Shown one piece after another: positions 32,147-40,560 of a stretch of DNA of 62,412 nt. Each line of letters begins with the position of its first letter. Within the stretch, counting starts at the first letter, position 1. A program made the translations under genes and the position numbers. The stretch comes from JBIQLO01 sp044464175. Lineage in GTDB: Bacteria > Planctomycetota > Phycisphaerae > Tepidisphaerales > Tepidisphaeraceae. The notes beneath the pieces were generated by a model that saw only the letters and a program-made list of their open reading frames with translations, was not told the origin of the DNA and made no database searches. The stretch lies in assembly GCA_044464175.1 (NCBI GenBank), contig JBIQLO010000001.1:1-62412 (forward strand), written 5' to 3'.

Positions 32147-32944
32147 CTACGTCACCCGCCACACCCACGGGGCGTGCTGCATCAGATACGTCTCATACCG
32201 CTGGGCCAAGCTGGGGTTGATCGCCGGATCGGATGCAAATTGCGCCGCCAGCCGGCAGTACGTCCATCGCATGTATATGGCATAGGTGCTTTGCGGAAAC
32301 CGCTTCACATACGATTCGATCCCCCGCAATGACTCGGCCAGGTTCTTCGACGACTTCAATTCCGGCAGCAGGTCCATCAGCGGATCGACCCGCGCGGTGT
32401 GACTGACCGAGCTCAGCGCCGCCATCGCCGCCCGCTCGGCCGGATCGTCCACGCAGGCGATGGTCACCGTATTGGAATAGACCACCCCGCTCTGCTGCAG
32501 TTTCAGACGCACTTCGTACCGCTGGCTGGCCTGAAACAGCGGCTGCTGCTGCCGGTTAAAGGTGAACAGTTTGAGAACCATTCCCAGCGAAGACTGGGGC
32601 GGCAACTGGACATACCCCAGCAGCGGCAGAATCGTCCACCAAGTGGGGATATCGCGCCATGCGCCGCCCTTTGCCGGCCGATATTGAACCGTCGCACCGA
32701 CCTCCCGGATACTTACCTGCCCGGCCGTGTTGGGATTCTTCACGGTTGTCGCGAGGAATAATGGCTCAAACGGCAGCAATTGCTTGCGCACCGGTTGAAG
32801 GGTGACCGCCAGCGGCGCCACCGGCCCGGCCGGGCGCCCGTCGCACGCCACGCACAGGCTGCACGCCAGAAGCGTCAGGAGCAGAAAACGGCCGATCTGG
32901 GACCATTCTGATTTCATTCCACGGGTGAATGGCTCCCATCCCAT
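32147..32944 (-). CDS. Putative lipoprotein, unknown function
   Basis: 265 residues. ATG 32944 has a strong GGAGGAG. The N-terminus has a signal segment (IGRFLLLTLLACSLCVAC) with two possible lipobox cysteines (LLAC and VAC). The mature part begins with a beta-rich region (LQPVRKQLLPFEPLFLATTVKN) that resembles an immunoglobulin-like or carbohydrate-binding strand pattern, then a helical C-terminal third (SYVKRFPQSTYAIYMRWTY). It precedes the fliH end on the same strand with a 147-base gap. The family is not recognised. Confidence 0.6.
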   Translation of the reverse strand: MGWEPFTRGMKSEWSQIGRFLLLTLLACSLCVACDGRPAGPVAPLAVTLQPVRKQLLPFEPLFLATTVKNPNTAGQVSIREVGATVQYRPAKGGAWRDIPTWWTILPLLGYVQLPPQSSLGMVLKLFTFNRQQQPLFQASQRYEVRLKLQQSGVVYSNTVTIACVDDPAERAAMAALSSVSHTARVDPLMDLLPELKSSKNLAESLRGIESYVKRFPQSTYAIYMRWTYCRLAAQFASDPAINPSLAQRYETYLMQHAPWVWRVT

Positions 32945-33091
32945 CGCGGCTCCTCCAGATATGTCCAGAACGGCGGGACCGGAGCGCGAGTTTACCGGGA
33001 TGACTCGGATGGGACAATCAAAAAATGATGCGTACCTGCTGTTCTGTAGACCACAGCGCGACAACGGATGCATGGCCGGCCAAGGCCCCTG

Positions 33092-33775
33092 CTACCCCAT
33101 CATCTCCCCCACCACCCGGTCCAGCTGGCTGTTCAGGTCCGCATCGATTTCCCCGTGGTGGGTGGCCAGGCGGCAGCCGCCGGGGGCGATCGATTCATCG
33201 GCCACCAGCTCGACGTGCTTCAGATTCGGCCATTGGAGCTTCAGATGCGGCAGCTCGCGCTCCAGAATCGCCTTCTGCTCCGGATGCACGGCAATCCGCA
33301 CATCCGAGGCGTGGATCACCAGCGCCATCGCCTCGGTGAGATTGGCGATCAGCACCTGCGGGTCCACCGCCGCCTGACGCTTGAGGATGCGCCGGGCCAG
33401 GGCGATGGCCAGTTCCGCCACCTCGGCCACGGCCGATGCCTCCAACTCCCGCCGCGAGGCGTCGATTTCCGCGGCCGTCGCCGACAGCGTCTGGATCAAC
33501 CCCGCCAGTTCCTGGCGGCACTCGCCCAAAGCGGCGTCGTGCCCGCTGCGCTGGCCCTGAGCCAAGCCGGCGGCCATCCCCTCCTGATGCCCCTGCGTCC
33601 GTCCTTCCTCCACCGCCTCGGCCCGCATCTGCTCCGCCTGGGCCTGCGCCTCGGCCAGCAACTGCTCCGCCTGCGACCGGGCGCGCAGCAAAATCCGCCG
33701 CGCCGCCGCCTCGATGTCGGCAAACGAAAACGGCGTCGCGGCCGCCGGGGCGAGGTTGGATTTGATCAGGCCCAT
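33092..33775 (-). CDS. fliH: Flagellar assembly protein FliH
   Basis: 227 residues. FliH binds and restrains the export ATPase FliI. A long Ala/Glu/Gln/Arg-rich coiled coil (residues ~25-100, AEAQAQAEQMRAEAVEEG with a GxxxG-like pattern) and a C-terminal domain with LALARRILKRQ and VHPEQKAILERE support the assignment. Order fliG-fliH is the common one, but fliI, normally next, is not found downstream on this strand. Confidence 0.85.
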   Translation of the reverse strand: MGLIKSNLAPAAATPFSFADIEAAARRILLRARSQAEQLLAEAQAQAEQMRAEAVEEGRTQGHQEGMAAGLAQGQRSGHDAALGECRQELAGLIQTLSATAAEIDASRRELEASAVAEVAELAIALARRILKRQAAVDPQVLIANLTEAMALVIHASDVRIAVHPEQKAILERELPHLKLQWPNLKHVELVADESIAPGGCRLATHHGEIDADLNSQLDRVVGEMMG

Positions 33776-33799
33776 GATGGAATGGATGCGGATCGACCG

Positions 33800-33862
33800 A
33801 AACGTGAAACATGAAGCGGTTGGGCTGTTTTTTTCATGTCTTCCTGTTTCACGTCTTCACGT
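33800..33862. repeat. Heptad inverted repeat (ACGTGAA family) at the fliG-fliH junction
   Basis: Left arm 33800-33816 (AACGTGA, AACATGA) and right arm 33833-33862, whose complement reads CGTGAAG, ACGTGAA, ACAGGAA, GACATGAA. Five bases separate it from the fliG stop codon. The T-run of the loop could also support termination. Confidence 0.75.
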
Positions 33863-33866
33863 CCGC

Positions 33867-34883
33867 CTAAACGACCATCTCCTTCTCTCCGCCGCGCCCG
33901 GCAATGATGATTTCGCCGGCATCCTCCAGGCGGCGGACAATGTCCACGATCTTCTGCTGGGCCGCCTCCACATCGCTGACGCGCACGGGGCCCATGTACT
34001 GCATGTCCTCGCCGATCAGCTGGGCGGCGCGTTCGGACATATTCTTGAAAATCTTGTCCTTCAGCTCCTGGCTGGCCGTCTTGAGGGCCAGCGCCAGTTC
34101 CTCGTTGTCCACTTCCTTCAGCACCGACTGAATCCCCTTGTCGTTGACCAGCAGGATGTCCTCGAAGACGAACATGAGCCGGCGAATCTGCTCCACCAGG
34201 TCCGGGTCCTCCGCCTCCAGCCCCTCCATGATCCCCTTCTCCGTCGAGCGGTCGGCCAGGTTGAGAATCTCGGCCACCGTGTCCACGCCCCCGGCCTTCT
34301 CGAAGGTCTGGCTCACGATGTCGCTCAAACGATGCTCCAGCCCGCGCTCCACCTCCTTGATGACCTCCGGGTTGGTCTGCTCCATGTTGGCCACGCGCTT
34401 GACTACCTCCACCTGCTTGGCGCTGGGCAGGCCGACGAGGATTTCCGAGGCCTTCTGGCTGGGCAGGTGCGCCAAAATCAGCGCGATCGTCTGCGGATGC
34501 TCATCCTGAATGAACGTCAGCAGGTTCTCGCTCTCGGCCTTCTGCAAAAACGAGAACGGCGTGGTCTGCACCTGCTGGGTCACCTGCTTGATGACCCGTT
34601 CGGCATCCTGCTCGCTCAGCGACTTTTTTAAGAGGCTCTTGGCGTGCTCCAGCCCCCCCTCGCTCAGGTAGGAGTTGGCCAGGGCCAGGTTGTAAAACTC
34701 CCCAAAGACCTCCTTGCGCGTCGCCAGGGAGATCTCCCCCAGCGAGGCGATCTCGCGCGACACCTCCTCCACCGCCTCGGCCGGAAGGCGCTTGAGCACC
34801 TCCGCCGCCTGGTCCTGCTCCAGCGACAGAAGCAGAATCGCCGCCTTGCGAACGCCCGACATATCCAGTGTGCTCTTGGCCAT
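33867..34883 (-). CDS. fliG: Flagellar motor switch protein FliG
   Basis: 338 residues, normal size. Motor switch protein that sits on the MS ring and interacts with MotA and CheY-controlled FliM. The N-terminal FliF-binding domain (VRKAAILLLSLEQDQAAEVL), the middle EHPQTIALILAHL motif, and the C-terminal torque helix (LKTASQELKDKIFKNMSERAA with charged residues) are present. ATG 34883 is followed by MAKSTLDMSG. A REP-like plus heptad repeat lies in front. Confidence 0.95.
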   Translation of the reverse strand: MAKSTLDMSGVRKAAILLLSLEQDQAAEVLKRLPAEAVEEVSREIASLGEISLATRKEVFGEFYNLALANSYLSEGGLEHAKSLLKKSLSEQDAERVIKQVTQQVQTTPFSFLQKAESENLLTFIQDEHPQTIALILAHLPSQKASEILVGLPSAKQVEVVKRVANMEQTNPEVIKEVERGLEHRLSDIVSQTFEKAGGVDTVAEILNLADRSTEKGIMEGLEAEDPDLVEQIRRLMFVFEDILLVNDKGIQSVLKEVDNEELALALKTASQELKDKIFKNMSERAAQLIGEDMQYMGPVRVSDVEAAQQKIVDIVRRLEDAGEIIIAGRGGEKEMVV

Positions 34884-34888
34884 GAATT

Positions 34889-34968
34889 AGTTGCCGGTTG
34901 TCGGCATGTAGCATGTAGGGTGGGCTTTAGCCCACCAGGAACGGCCGGTGGGCTAAAGCCCACCCTAC
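34889..34968. repeat. Heptads plus REP-like double palindrome at the fliF-fliG junction
   Basis: Heptads AGTTGCC, GGTTGTC, GGCATGT, AGCATGT (34889-34916) lead into a palindrome beginning GTAGGGTGGGCTTTAGCCC (34915-34936) and its inverted partner (34947-34968). The inner part matches the unit at 14612-14665. The heptad arm here has no clear right-hand mate. Confidence 0.85.
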
Positions 34969-34984
34969 GACCGCCTACTCGGCC

Positions 34985-36631
34985 TCACCGATGCAGCCAC
35001 CGCTGCACCAGGTTGGCCGCCGCGTCCGGATTGTCCTTCACCATCGTCTCCACTTGGGTCAGCATCTGCTGCGCCCGCACGGCATCCTCATCCAGTTCCA
35101 TTCCGTCCAGCATTCCCTCCCCGCCGCCAACCTCGGCCGCCAGTTCCTCCCCGCCGATCAGCGGCGGGGGCTCCTTCGGCTCGCTGGTCCGGATCGCGGC
35201 CACCACCGGCTGCGGCCCGCTCTTGCGCACCATCATCATCACCATCAGCAGGCTGAAGACCGCCAGCACCCCCACCGCGATCTCCTTCAGGTGCGATGAA
35301 AAAGCCATCGTCAGCGGCGCGGAGGCGGCCGACGCCACGGCCGCCGGCATGCGCGGGGCCAGGTCCGGATAGGTCTCCACCGTCACGGCGTTGGGGTCCT
35401 TCAGCGCGGTGCATCCCATCACCACCTGGCGGATGTTGGACAGTTCCGCATCGATGATCGGCTTGAGCACCGCCTCATCCGGGTCGTTCTGCGCGTTGGG
35501 ATTGCGGCTCTTGAACAGCTTGATGAAGAAGCTGCGCGGCACGCGCACGGCCGCCGCCACCGGCGTGGCCGTCCCGGCCGGCATCTTGCTGGTGGTGACG
35601 GTCTTGCTTACCTCCACCATGTACTTGGTCTGGTTCTTCTCGCTGGTGGTGCTGGAGGTGTCCCCCGCCGGCGCCGAGCCGTCGATGGACATGCCCGTGT
35701 TGGTGGCGACCCCCGGCTCCCCGCCGGCCGGGGAGGTGGAATGGGATTCATCCGTGCTGTTGGTCTCCTCGATCGGCTTGGAGACCACCTTCTTGGGGTC
35801 CACCTCCGTCGCCTGCTGCTGGCGGGAGACCGTGTCCAGGTCCACCGTCACGCTGACCAGCGCGCCGGGGATGAACGAAAGCATCCCCTGGATTTTGTCC
35901 ACATACCGCCGCTCGTTGGCCTGCACCAGTTGGAGGATGTCGTCGGGAATGAATCCATCCTCATCCTTGGCGGCCACCGGGTAGGACACCCCGTCCACGA
36001 TGACGGCCACGCGATTGCGCGGCATCCCCGCCTGCGAGCCGGTCACCACGTCGGCGGCCGCGTAGACGAGCTTTTTGTTCGGCTTCTGCCCGTCGCGCAT
36101 GGTGATGTAGACCGTCGCCGAGGGGAGCACGTTGCCCCCGATGACGCGCTGCTGGGTGGGGTCGATCACCACCTGGGCCGACTGGACGTTGGGAAAGCGC
36201 GAGATGATCTGGCTGAGGGTGATCTCCTTGGCCCGGTTGAACCGCTCCTTTTCCATGGTGGGCGATTCCCAGAGGCTCATCTGCTTGATCATCTCATCAA
36301 AGCCGCTGGTGGTGTCACGCGGGAGCATGCGCTGGTAGCCCAGGTCCGCCAGCACCTCCATTTTCCGGTCGGTGGGCACCAGCACCCGGTCCCCCGAAAC
36401 CTTGTATTCAATGCCGCGCGAGGCGATGGCGGCGGTGACGCGCGCGATGTCATCGGCCGCGAACGGCTGGTCCAGCAAGGGGGTCAGTTCCGGATTGCCC
36501 GCGTATTTCCCCCAGTAGAGCAGCGTCATGATCATGATCGCCACCAGCGCGCCGGTGAGCATCTTCTGCGTGGCGCTCAGCTGGGCCAGTTGCTGCTGGA
36601 TACGATCAAACTGCGATTTGAGAAAGTCCAT
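34985..36631 (-). CDS. fliF: Flagellar MS-ring protein FliF
   Basis: 548 residues, normal size. Two membrane segments: residues ~24-43 (MLTGALVAIMIMTLLYWGKYAG) and ~453-475 (IAVGVLAVFSLLMVMMMV). Ring-building motif 1 region begins with NPELTPLLD and PFAADDIARV, then FDEMIKQMSLWESPTMEKERFN and RFPNVQSAQVVIDP. A Ser/Thr-rich loop (~290-330) lies in the middle. The C-terminal tail binds FliG, encoded downstream. Confidence 0.95.
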   Translation of the reverse strand: MDFLKSQFDRIQQQLAQLSATQKMLTGALVAIMIMTLLYWGKYAGNPELTPLLDQPFAADDIARVTAAIASRGIEYKVSGDRVLVPTDRKMEVLADLGYQRMLPRDTTSGFDEMIKQMSLWESPTMEKERFNRAKEITLSQIISRFPNVQSAQVVIDPTQQRVIGGNVLPSATVYITMRDGQKPNKKLVYAAADVVTGSQAGMPRNRVAVIVDGVSYPVAAKDEDGFIPDDILQLVQANERRYVDKIQGMLSFIPGALVSVTVDLDTVSRQQQATEVDPKKVVSKPIEETNSTDESHSTSPAGGEPGVATNTGMSIDGSAPAGDTSSTTSEKNQTKYMVEVSKTVTTSKMPAGTATPVAAAVRVPRSFFIKLFKSRNPNAQNDPDEAVLKPIIDAELSNIRQVVMGCTALKDPNAVTVETYPDLAPRMPAAVASAASAPLTMAFSSHLKEIAVGVLAVFSLLMVMMMVRKSGPQPVVAAIRTSEPKEPPPLIGGEELAAEVGGGEGMLDGMELDEDAVRAQQMLTQVETMVKDNPDAAANLVQRWLHR

Positions 36632-36740
36632 GGCTCAAAGCCTTCCTTGGCTTGACCACAATCGTTCAGGCGCGAAGACGGCTCCTCCTGAGCCATCACA
36701 AAATCAGAGTAAATCACGAATCGGGAAAATGCAAATGGAA

Positions 36741-36807
36741 ATCGTTGTCCGTGGTCCGTTGTCCGAGCAGAAACCACGGACCACGGACAACGGACAACGG
36801 ACAACGA
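36741..36807. repeat. Heptad inverted repeat (CCGTGGT family) at the fliE-fliF junction
   Basis: Left arm GTCCGTG, GTCCGTT, GTCCGAG; facing right arm of five units (ACGGACC, then ACGGACA repeated) with an 8-base loop. The right arm abuts the fliE stop codon at 36808. Another copy of the family is at the next two junctions. Confidence 0.9.
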
Positions 36808-37113
36808 TCAAATCGGCATATTCTTAATCTCCTCGTACGCATCCATCAGCTTGGAGCGGATCGCCAGGAGGGTCTTGAAGGCCAGGTCCGACTTCTCCAC
36901 CGCCGTCATCACCCCGGTCACGTTCTCCGTCTTGCCCGCCACCAGGTCCTCCACGGCCGCCGAGGCATCCTGCTGCATCTTCGACACCTCGTCGATGCTC
37001 TTTTTCAGCGCATCGGCAAAGCTCGCCCCCCCGCCGCCGGCCGCCCCCCCCGCCGCCGGCATCGACCCGCCGATCTTCCCGATCCCGAGATTGTTGGTGG
37101 AAATTGGATTCAT
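36808..37113 (-). CDS. fliE: Flagellar hook-basal body protein FliE
   Basis: 101 residues. FliE links the MS ring and the rod and is a substrate of early export. A glycine-rich N-terminal region is followed by FADALKKSIDEVSKMQQDA and the conserved KSDLAFKTLLAIRSKLMDAYEEI. ATG 37113 (MNPISTNN) was chosen because the frame upstream is heptad repeat; a GGAC unit of the repeat sits where a ribosome site should be. Confidence 0.93.
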   Translation of the reverse strand: MNPISTNNLGIGKIGGSMPAAGGAAGGGGASFADALKKSIDEVSKMQQDASAAVEDLVAGKTENVTGVMTAVEKSDLAFKTLLAIRSKLMDAYEEIKNMPI

Positions 37114-37115
37114 GT

Positions 37116-37191
37116 TCGTTGTCCGGGGTCCATCGGCCGTGGTCCATGATGATCCCTCTGGGACCATGGACAACGGATCACGGACCACGAT
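37116..37191. repeat. Heptad inverted repeat (CCGTGGT family) at the fliE-flgC junction
   Basis: Left arm GTCCGGG, GTCCATC, GGCCGTG, GTCCATG; right arm ATGGACA, ACGGATC, ACGGACC. About four units per arm, with a loop of ~12 bases. It spans almost the whole gap: fliE starts at 37113 and the flgC stop is at 37193. Confidence 0.88.
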
Positions 37192-37192
37192 T

Positions 37193-37588
37193 TCATGCGA
37201 TCAACCTCAGCGCCGAGTTCAGCATCGCCTTGCTCGTCTCCATCATCGTCACATTCGCCTCATACGCCCGGGACGCCTCCATGGCGTTGACATATTCGGT
37301 CGGCAGATTGATGTTGGGATAGCGCACATATCCGTTCTTGTCCGCATCCGGATTCCCCGGCTCATACCGTTTCTGGAAAGGCGAATGGTCGATCTTCACC
37401 TCGGCCCGCACGCCCGCCTTGCCGTTGGCCTGCCCCGCCGCAAAAACCGTGAACCGGCGCCGATAGGGGATTTTTTCCCCTTTGGCGTTCCGCGTCGTGT
37501 TCAGGTTCATGATATTGGCCGCGATCGTGTCCATCCGCGCCCGCTGGGCCTCCAGCCCGCTGGCGCCCATATCCAGTATGTCAAACAT
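37193..37588 (-). CDS. flgC: Flagellar basal-body rod protein FlgC
   Basis: 131 residues. Rod protein with the N-terminal motif MGASGLEAQRARMDTIAANIMNLNTT and the C-terminal YPNINLPTEYVNAMEASRAYEANV of the FlgC family. GGAGG precedes ATG 37588. It is in the order flgB-flgC-fliE-fliF typical of flagellar operons. Confidence 0.95.
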   Translation of the reverse strand: MFDILDMGASGLEAQRARMDTIAANIMNLNTTRNAKGEKIPYRRRFTVFAAGQANGKAGVRAEVKIDHSPFQKRYEPGNPDADKNGYVRYPNINLPTEYVNAMEASRAYEANVTMMETSKAMLNSALRLIA

Positions 37589-37606
37589 CAGACCTCCATG
37601 TCTTTC

Positions 37607-37672
37607 ATCGTAGTCCGTGGTCCGTGGTCCGATTCCCCTTCGGATCACGGACCACGGACTACGGACCACGGG
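37607..37672. repeat. Heptad inverted repeat (CCGTGGT family) at the flgB-flgC junction
   Basis: Left arm GTCCGTG twice, GTCCGA; right arm TCGGATC, ACGGACC, ACGGACT, ACGGACC, with a 7-base loop. Right arm ends one base before the flgB stop codon. Confidence 0.92.
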
Positions 37673-37673
37673 T

Positions 37674-38075
37674 TTACCCCACCCGCTCCTTCAACGCCAT
37701 CTCCATCGTCTGAAACTGCTTGCGCAGCAACTCCACCGCCACGTTGTGCATCAGGGCGTTTTTCGCCTGGCTCGTCATGAGCTGCTCAATGGAGCGGTTG
37801 TTCCCATCGTGGAACAGAATCCCCCGCTGGGGATGCTCCACCGCCTGGCGCAGTCCGGAAAAATTCCCCACCGCCGGGCCCCCGGACCGCCGCGCCTCCA
37901 GCTCCTCGCGCATCATCGCCTGGAACTCGTCCAGCGACAGGTCCTTCTGCCGGTATCCCGGCGTGTCCACGTTGACGATGTTCTCCGCCAGCAGCCGCTG
38001 CCGCGCGGAAGTGAATTGCAGCGTCGCCTCCAGCGCCGGCGCTGATCCCGAATTGAGCAACCGATCGATGAACAT
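37674..38075 (-). CDS. flgB: Flagellar basal-body rod protein FlgB
   Basis: 133 residues. Rod protein with RQRLLAENIVNVDTPGYRQKD near the N-terminus and the C-terminal QAKNALMHNVAVELLRKQFQTMEMAL. It is preceded by GGAGGA. It is the first flagellar gene here and is divergent from thrS, with 235 bases between. Those bases contain GC-rich palindromes but no clear gene. Confidence 0.95.
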   Translation of the reverse strand: MFIDRLLNSGSAPALEATLQFTSARQRLLAENIVNVDTPGYRQKDLSLDEFQAMMREELEARRSGGPAVGNFSGLRQAVEHPQRGILFHDGNNRSIEQLMTSQAKNALMHNVAVELLRKQFQTMEMALKERVG

Positions 38076-38310
38076 TCAATTCCTCCGAGAATCAAATTCC
38101 ATGCCAGTCTCATCTTCTTCCATTTTCCCACGAACGCAATCCCTCCCCCGCCGCCCCCGGCGCAATCCCTGCGCCCCGCCGCGCATTTTTTGCCCGCCGC
38201 CGGCCCAACCCCCTGAACCCTGCCCCGGCCCCGGGGAACTAGGATAAATCCGCCCCGTGCTTTATAAATAGCCCGGACAACCACTGTTTTAGAAACCGAG
38301 GCATCGTGCA

Positions 38311-40353
38311 ATGGCGTTGATTACCCTTCCCGACAACAGCACCAAGGAAATTCCCGACGGTTCCACCGTCGCCGATCTGGCCCAGTCCATCGGCAAGCGG
38401 CTGGCCCAGGCGGCCATCGTCGGCAAACTCGACGACCGCCTGGTCGATCTGGCCCACCCCCTCACCGGCGCTCACCGCCTGGCCATCATCACCGACCGGG
38501 ACCCCGAAGGCCTCTATGTCCTGCGCCACAGCACCGCCCACGTCCTGGCCCAGGCGCTGCGCCATCTCTTCGGCGCCAAGCTCCAGTACACCATCGGCCC
38601 GGTCATCGAAAACGGTTTTTTCTACGATTTCGAGTTCCCCGAAGGCGCCAACTTCTCCGCCGAGGACTTGCCCAGGGTGGAGGCCGAGATGCGCAAGATC
38701 ATCGAGGCCGACGAATCCTTCAGCCGCCAGGAGGTCCCTCCGCCCCAGGCGAAGGAAATCCTCCACCAGCAGAGCCAGCGCTTTAAGGATGAGATCATCG
38801 ACGAACTGGCCGCCGCCGGGGAAAAAACCGTCTCCATCTACCGCCAGGGCGATTTCACTGACCTGTGCCGCGGCCCCCACATCCCCGCCACCGGCCGAAT
38901 CAAGGCCTTCAAGCTCCTCTCCGTCGCCGGCGCGTATTGGCGCGGCGACAGCAACCGCCAGCAACTCACCCGCATCTACGGAACCGCCTTCTTCAGCCAG
39001 AAGGAACTGGACCAGCACCTGGCCATGCTCGAAGAGGCGAAGAAGCGCGACCACCGCATCCTCGGACCGCAACTGGGCCTGTTCACCATCGATGAAACCG
39101 TCGGCCAGGGACTGGTCCTCTGGAAGCCCAAAGGCGCCACCGTGCGCGACGAGCTGCAGAAATTCATCATGGAACACCTGCGCCAGCAGGGCTACAGCCA
39201 GGTCTTCACCCCCCACATTGGCCGCCTGGATCTCTACCGCACCAGCGGCCACTATCCCTACTACAGCCAAAGCCAGTTCCCCCCCCTCACCGACCGCGAA
39301 CAGATCGACAAGCTTGCCAAGGAAAACGTCAGTTGCGCCGAACTGGCGTCCCGCATGGAAAAGGGCGAAATCGACGGCTATCTCCTCAAGCCGATGAATT
39401 GCCCCATGCACATCAAAATTTACGAATCCGAGCCGCGCAGCTACCGCGACCTGCCCATCCGCCTGGCCGAGTTCGGAACCGTCTATCGCTGGGAAAAAAG
39501 CGGCGAGTTGGGCGGCCTCACCCGCGTCCGCGGCTTTACCCAGGACGACGCCCACCTCTTTTGCACCGAGGAGCAACTTCCCGCCGAACTGCTCGGCTGC
39601 CTTGAACTGGTCAAGATCGTCTTTTCCACCCTCGCCATGCACGACTACCGCGTCCGAGTCGGCCTGCGCGATCCGGACAGCGCCAAGTATGTCGGCTCCG
39701 CCGAGCAGTGGGACGCCGCCGAAGCCGCCTGCCGCCACGCCGCCGAATCGCTGGGTGTCCCCTTCGTCGCCGAACCCGGCGAGGCCGCCTTCTATGGCCC
39801 CAAAATCGACTTCGTGGTCAAAGACGTCATCGGCCGCGAGTGGCAATTGGGCACCGTCCAGGTCGATTATCAGCTTCCCCGCCGCTTCGAGCTCTCCTAC
39901 ACCGGCGCTGACAACCGCCCCCACTACCCCGTCATGATCCACCGCGCCCCCTTTGGCTCGATGGAACGCTTCATCGGCGTCCTGATCGAGCATTTCAACG
40001 GCGCATTCCCCTTGTGGCTCGCCCCCGTGCAGGCGGCCATCCTGAGCGTCAGCGAGAAATCCAACGACTACGCCCGCGCCGTCGCCGCCGAACTGGCCAC
40101 CGCCGGCCTGCGCGTCCAAAGCCAACTCGGCCCGGAAAAGATCGGCGCTAAAATCCGCGACGCCTCCCTCCAGAAAATTCCCTATATGCTCATCCTCGGC
40201 GAAAAGGAACAGCAGGCCAACCTCGTCGCCGTCCGCCACCGCACCGACGGCGACAAAGGCCAGATGCCGGTTGAAGAATTCATCCAGCGATGCCTCCAGG
40301 AAATCGCCACCCGCGGCGCCGCTCACGCCACGGCCGACAAACACGCAAAATAA
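38311..40353 (+). CDS. thrS: Threonyl-tRNA synthetase
   Basis: 680 residues, class II synthetase. N-terminal TGS domain (~1-62), editing domain with HSTAHVLAQAL (HxxxH) and later CRGPH, catalytic core with MNCPMHI (Cys zinc ligand ~363), TRVRGFTQDDAH, and the C-terminal anticodon-binding domain. GAGG precedes ATG 38311. In many genomes infC and rpmI follow; here a repeat-rich gap follows instead, so thrS is a single gene. Confidence 0.97.
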   Translation: MALITLPDNSTKEIPDGSTVADLAQSIGKRLAQAAIVGKLDDRLVDLAHPLTGAHRLAIITDRDPEGLYVLRHSTAHVLAQALRHLFGAKLQYTIGPVIENGFFYDFEFPEGANFSAEDLPRVEAEMRKIIEADESFSRQEVPPPQAKEILHQQSQRFKDEIIDELAAAGEKTVSIYRQGDFTDLCRGPHIPATGRIKAFKLLSVAGAYWRGDSNRQQLTRIYGTAFFSQKELDQHLAMLEEAKKRDHRILGPQLGLFTIDETVGQGLVLWKPKGATVRDELQKFIMEHLRQQGYSQVFTPHIGRLDLYRTSGHYPYYSQSQFPPLTDREQIDKLAKENVSCAELASRMEKGEIDGYLLKPMNCPMHIKIYESEPRSYRDLPIRLAEFGTVYRWEKSGELGGLTRVRGFTQDDAHLFCTEEQLPAELLGCLELVKIVFSTLAMHDYRVRVGLRDPDSAKYVGSAEQWDAAEAACRHAAESLGVPFVAEPGEAAFYGPKIDFVVKDVIGREWQLGTVQVDYQLPRRFELSYTGADNRPHYPVMIHRAPFGSMERFIGVLIEHFNGAFPLWLAPVQAAILSVSEKSNDYARAVAAELATAGLRVQSQLGPEKIGAKIRDASLQKIPYMLILGEKEQQANLVAVRHRTDGDKGQMPVEEFIQRCLQEIATRGAAHATADKHAK

Positions 40354-40448
40354 AAAAAACCGTCAGTAAACTTCCCCTCCTGCCGGATGCCACAACCTCA
40401 GCGTCCTCGCTGCCTCGTACCCAAGAGGGCTGCCTAAGCGAACTGTAG

Positions 40449-40501
40449 GCGGGGTCGCTGACCCCGCGCGCTGCGCCCTTTGTCGCCAAAACGCGCAGCG
40501 C
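40449..40501. repeat. REP-like unit, copy 1 (CTTTGTCGCCAAA core)
   Basis: GCGGGGTC/GACCCCGC hairpin (40449-40467) directly followed by GCGCTGCGC ... GCGCAGCGC (40468-40501), whose loop holds CTTTGTCGCCAAA. A second copy of the inner part lies 100 bases on. Confidence 0.82.
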
Positions 40502-40560
40502 AAAAAGAGGCGAAAAACTTCGTGAAAAAAAGAATTATCGCCCCTCCCGCCCTGAAAACC

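Noticed and set aside
38092..38106. Possible sigma-54 promoter (TGGCATGGAATTTGA) upstream of flgB
   Set aside because: The -12 GC is replaced by GA and the predicted start would fall on the ribosome site, leaving no proper leader.
38239..40344. 701-codon frame opposite thrS
   Set aside because: thrS is unmistakable on the plus strand; the other frame is a shadow.
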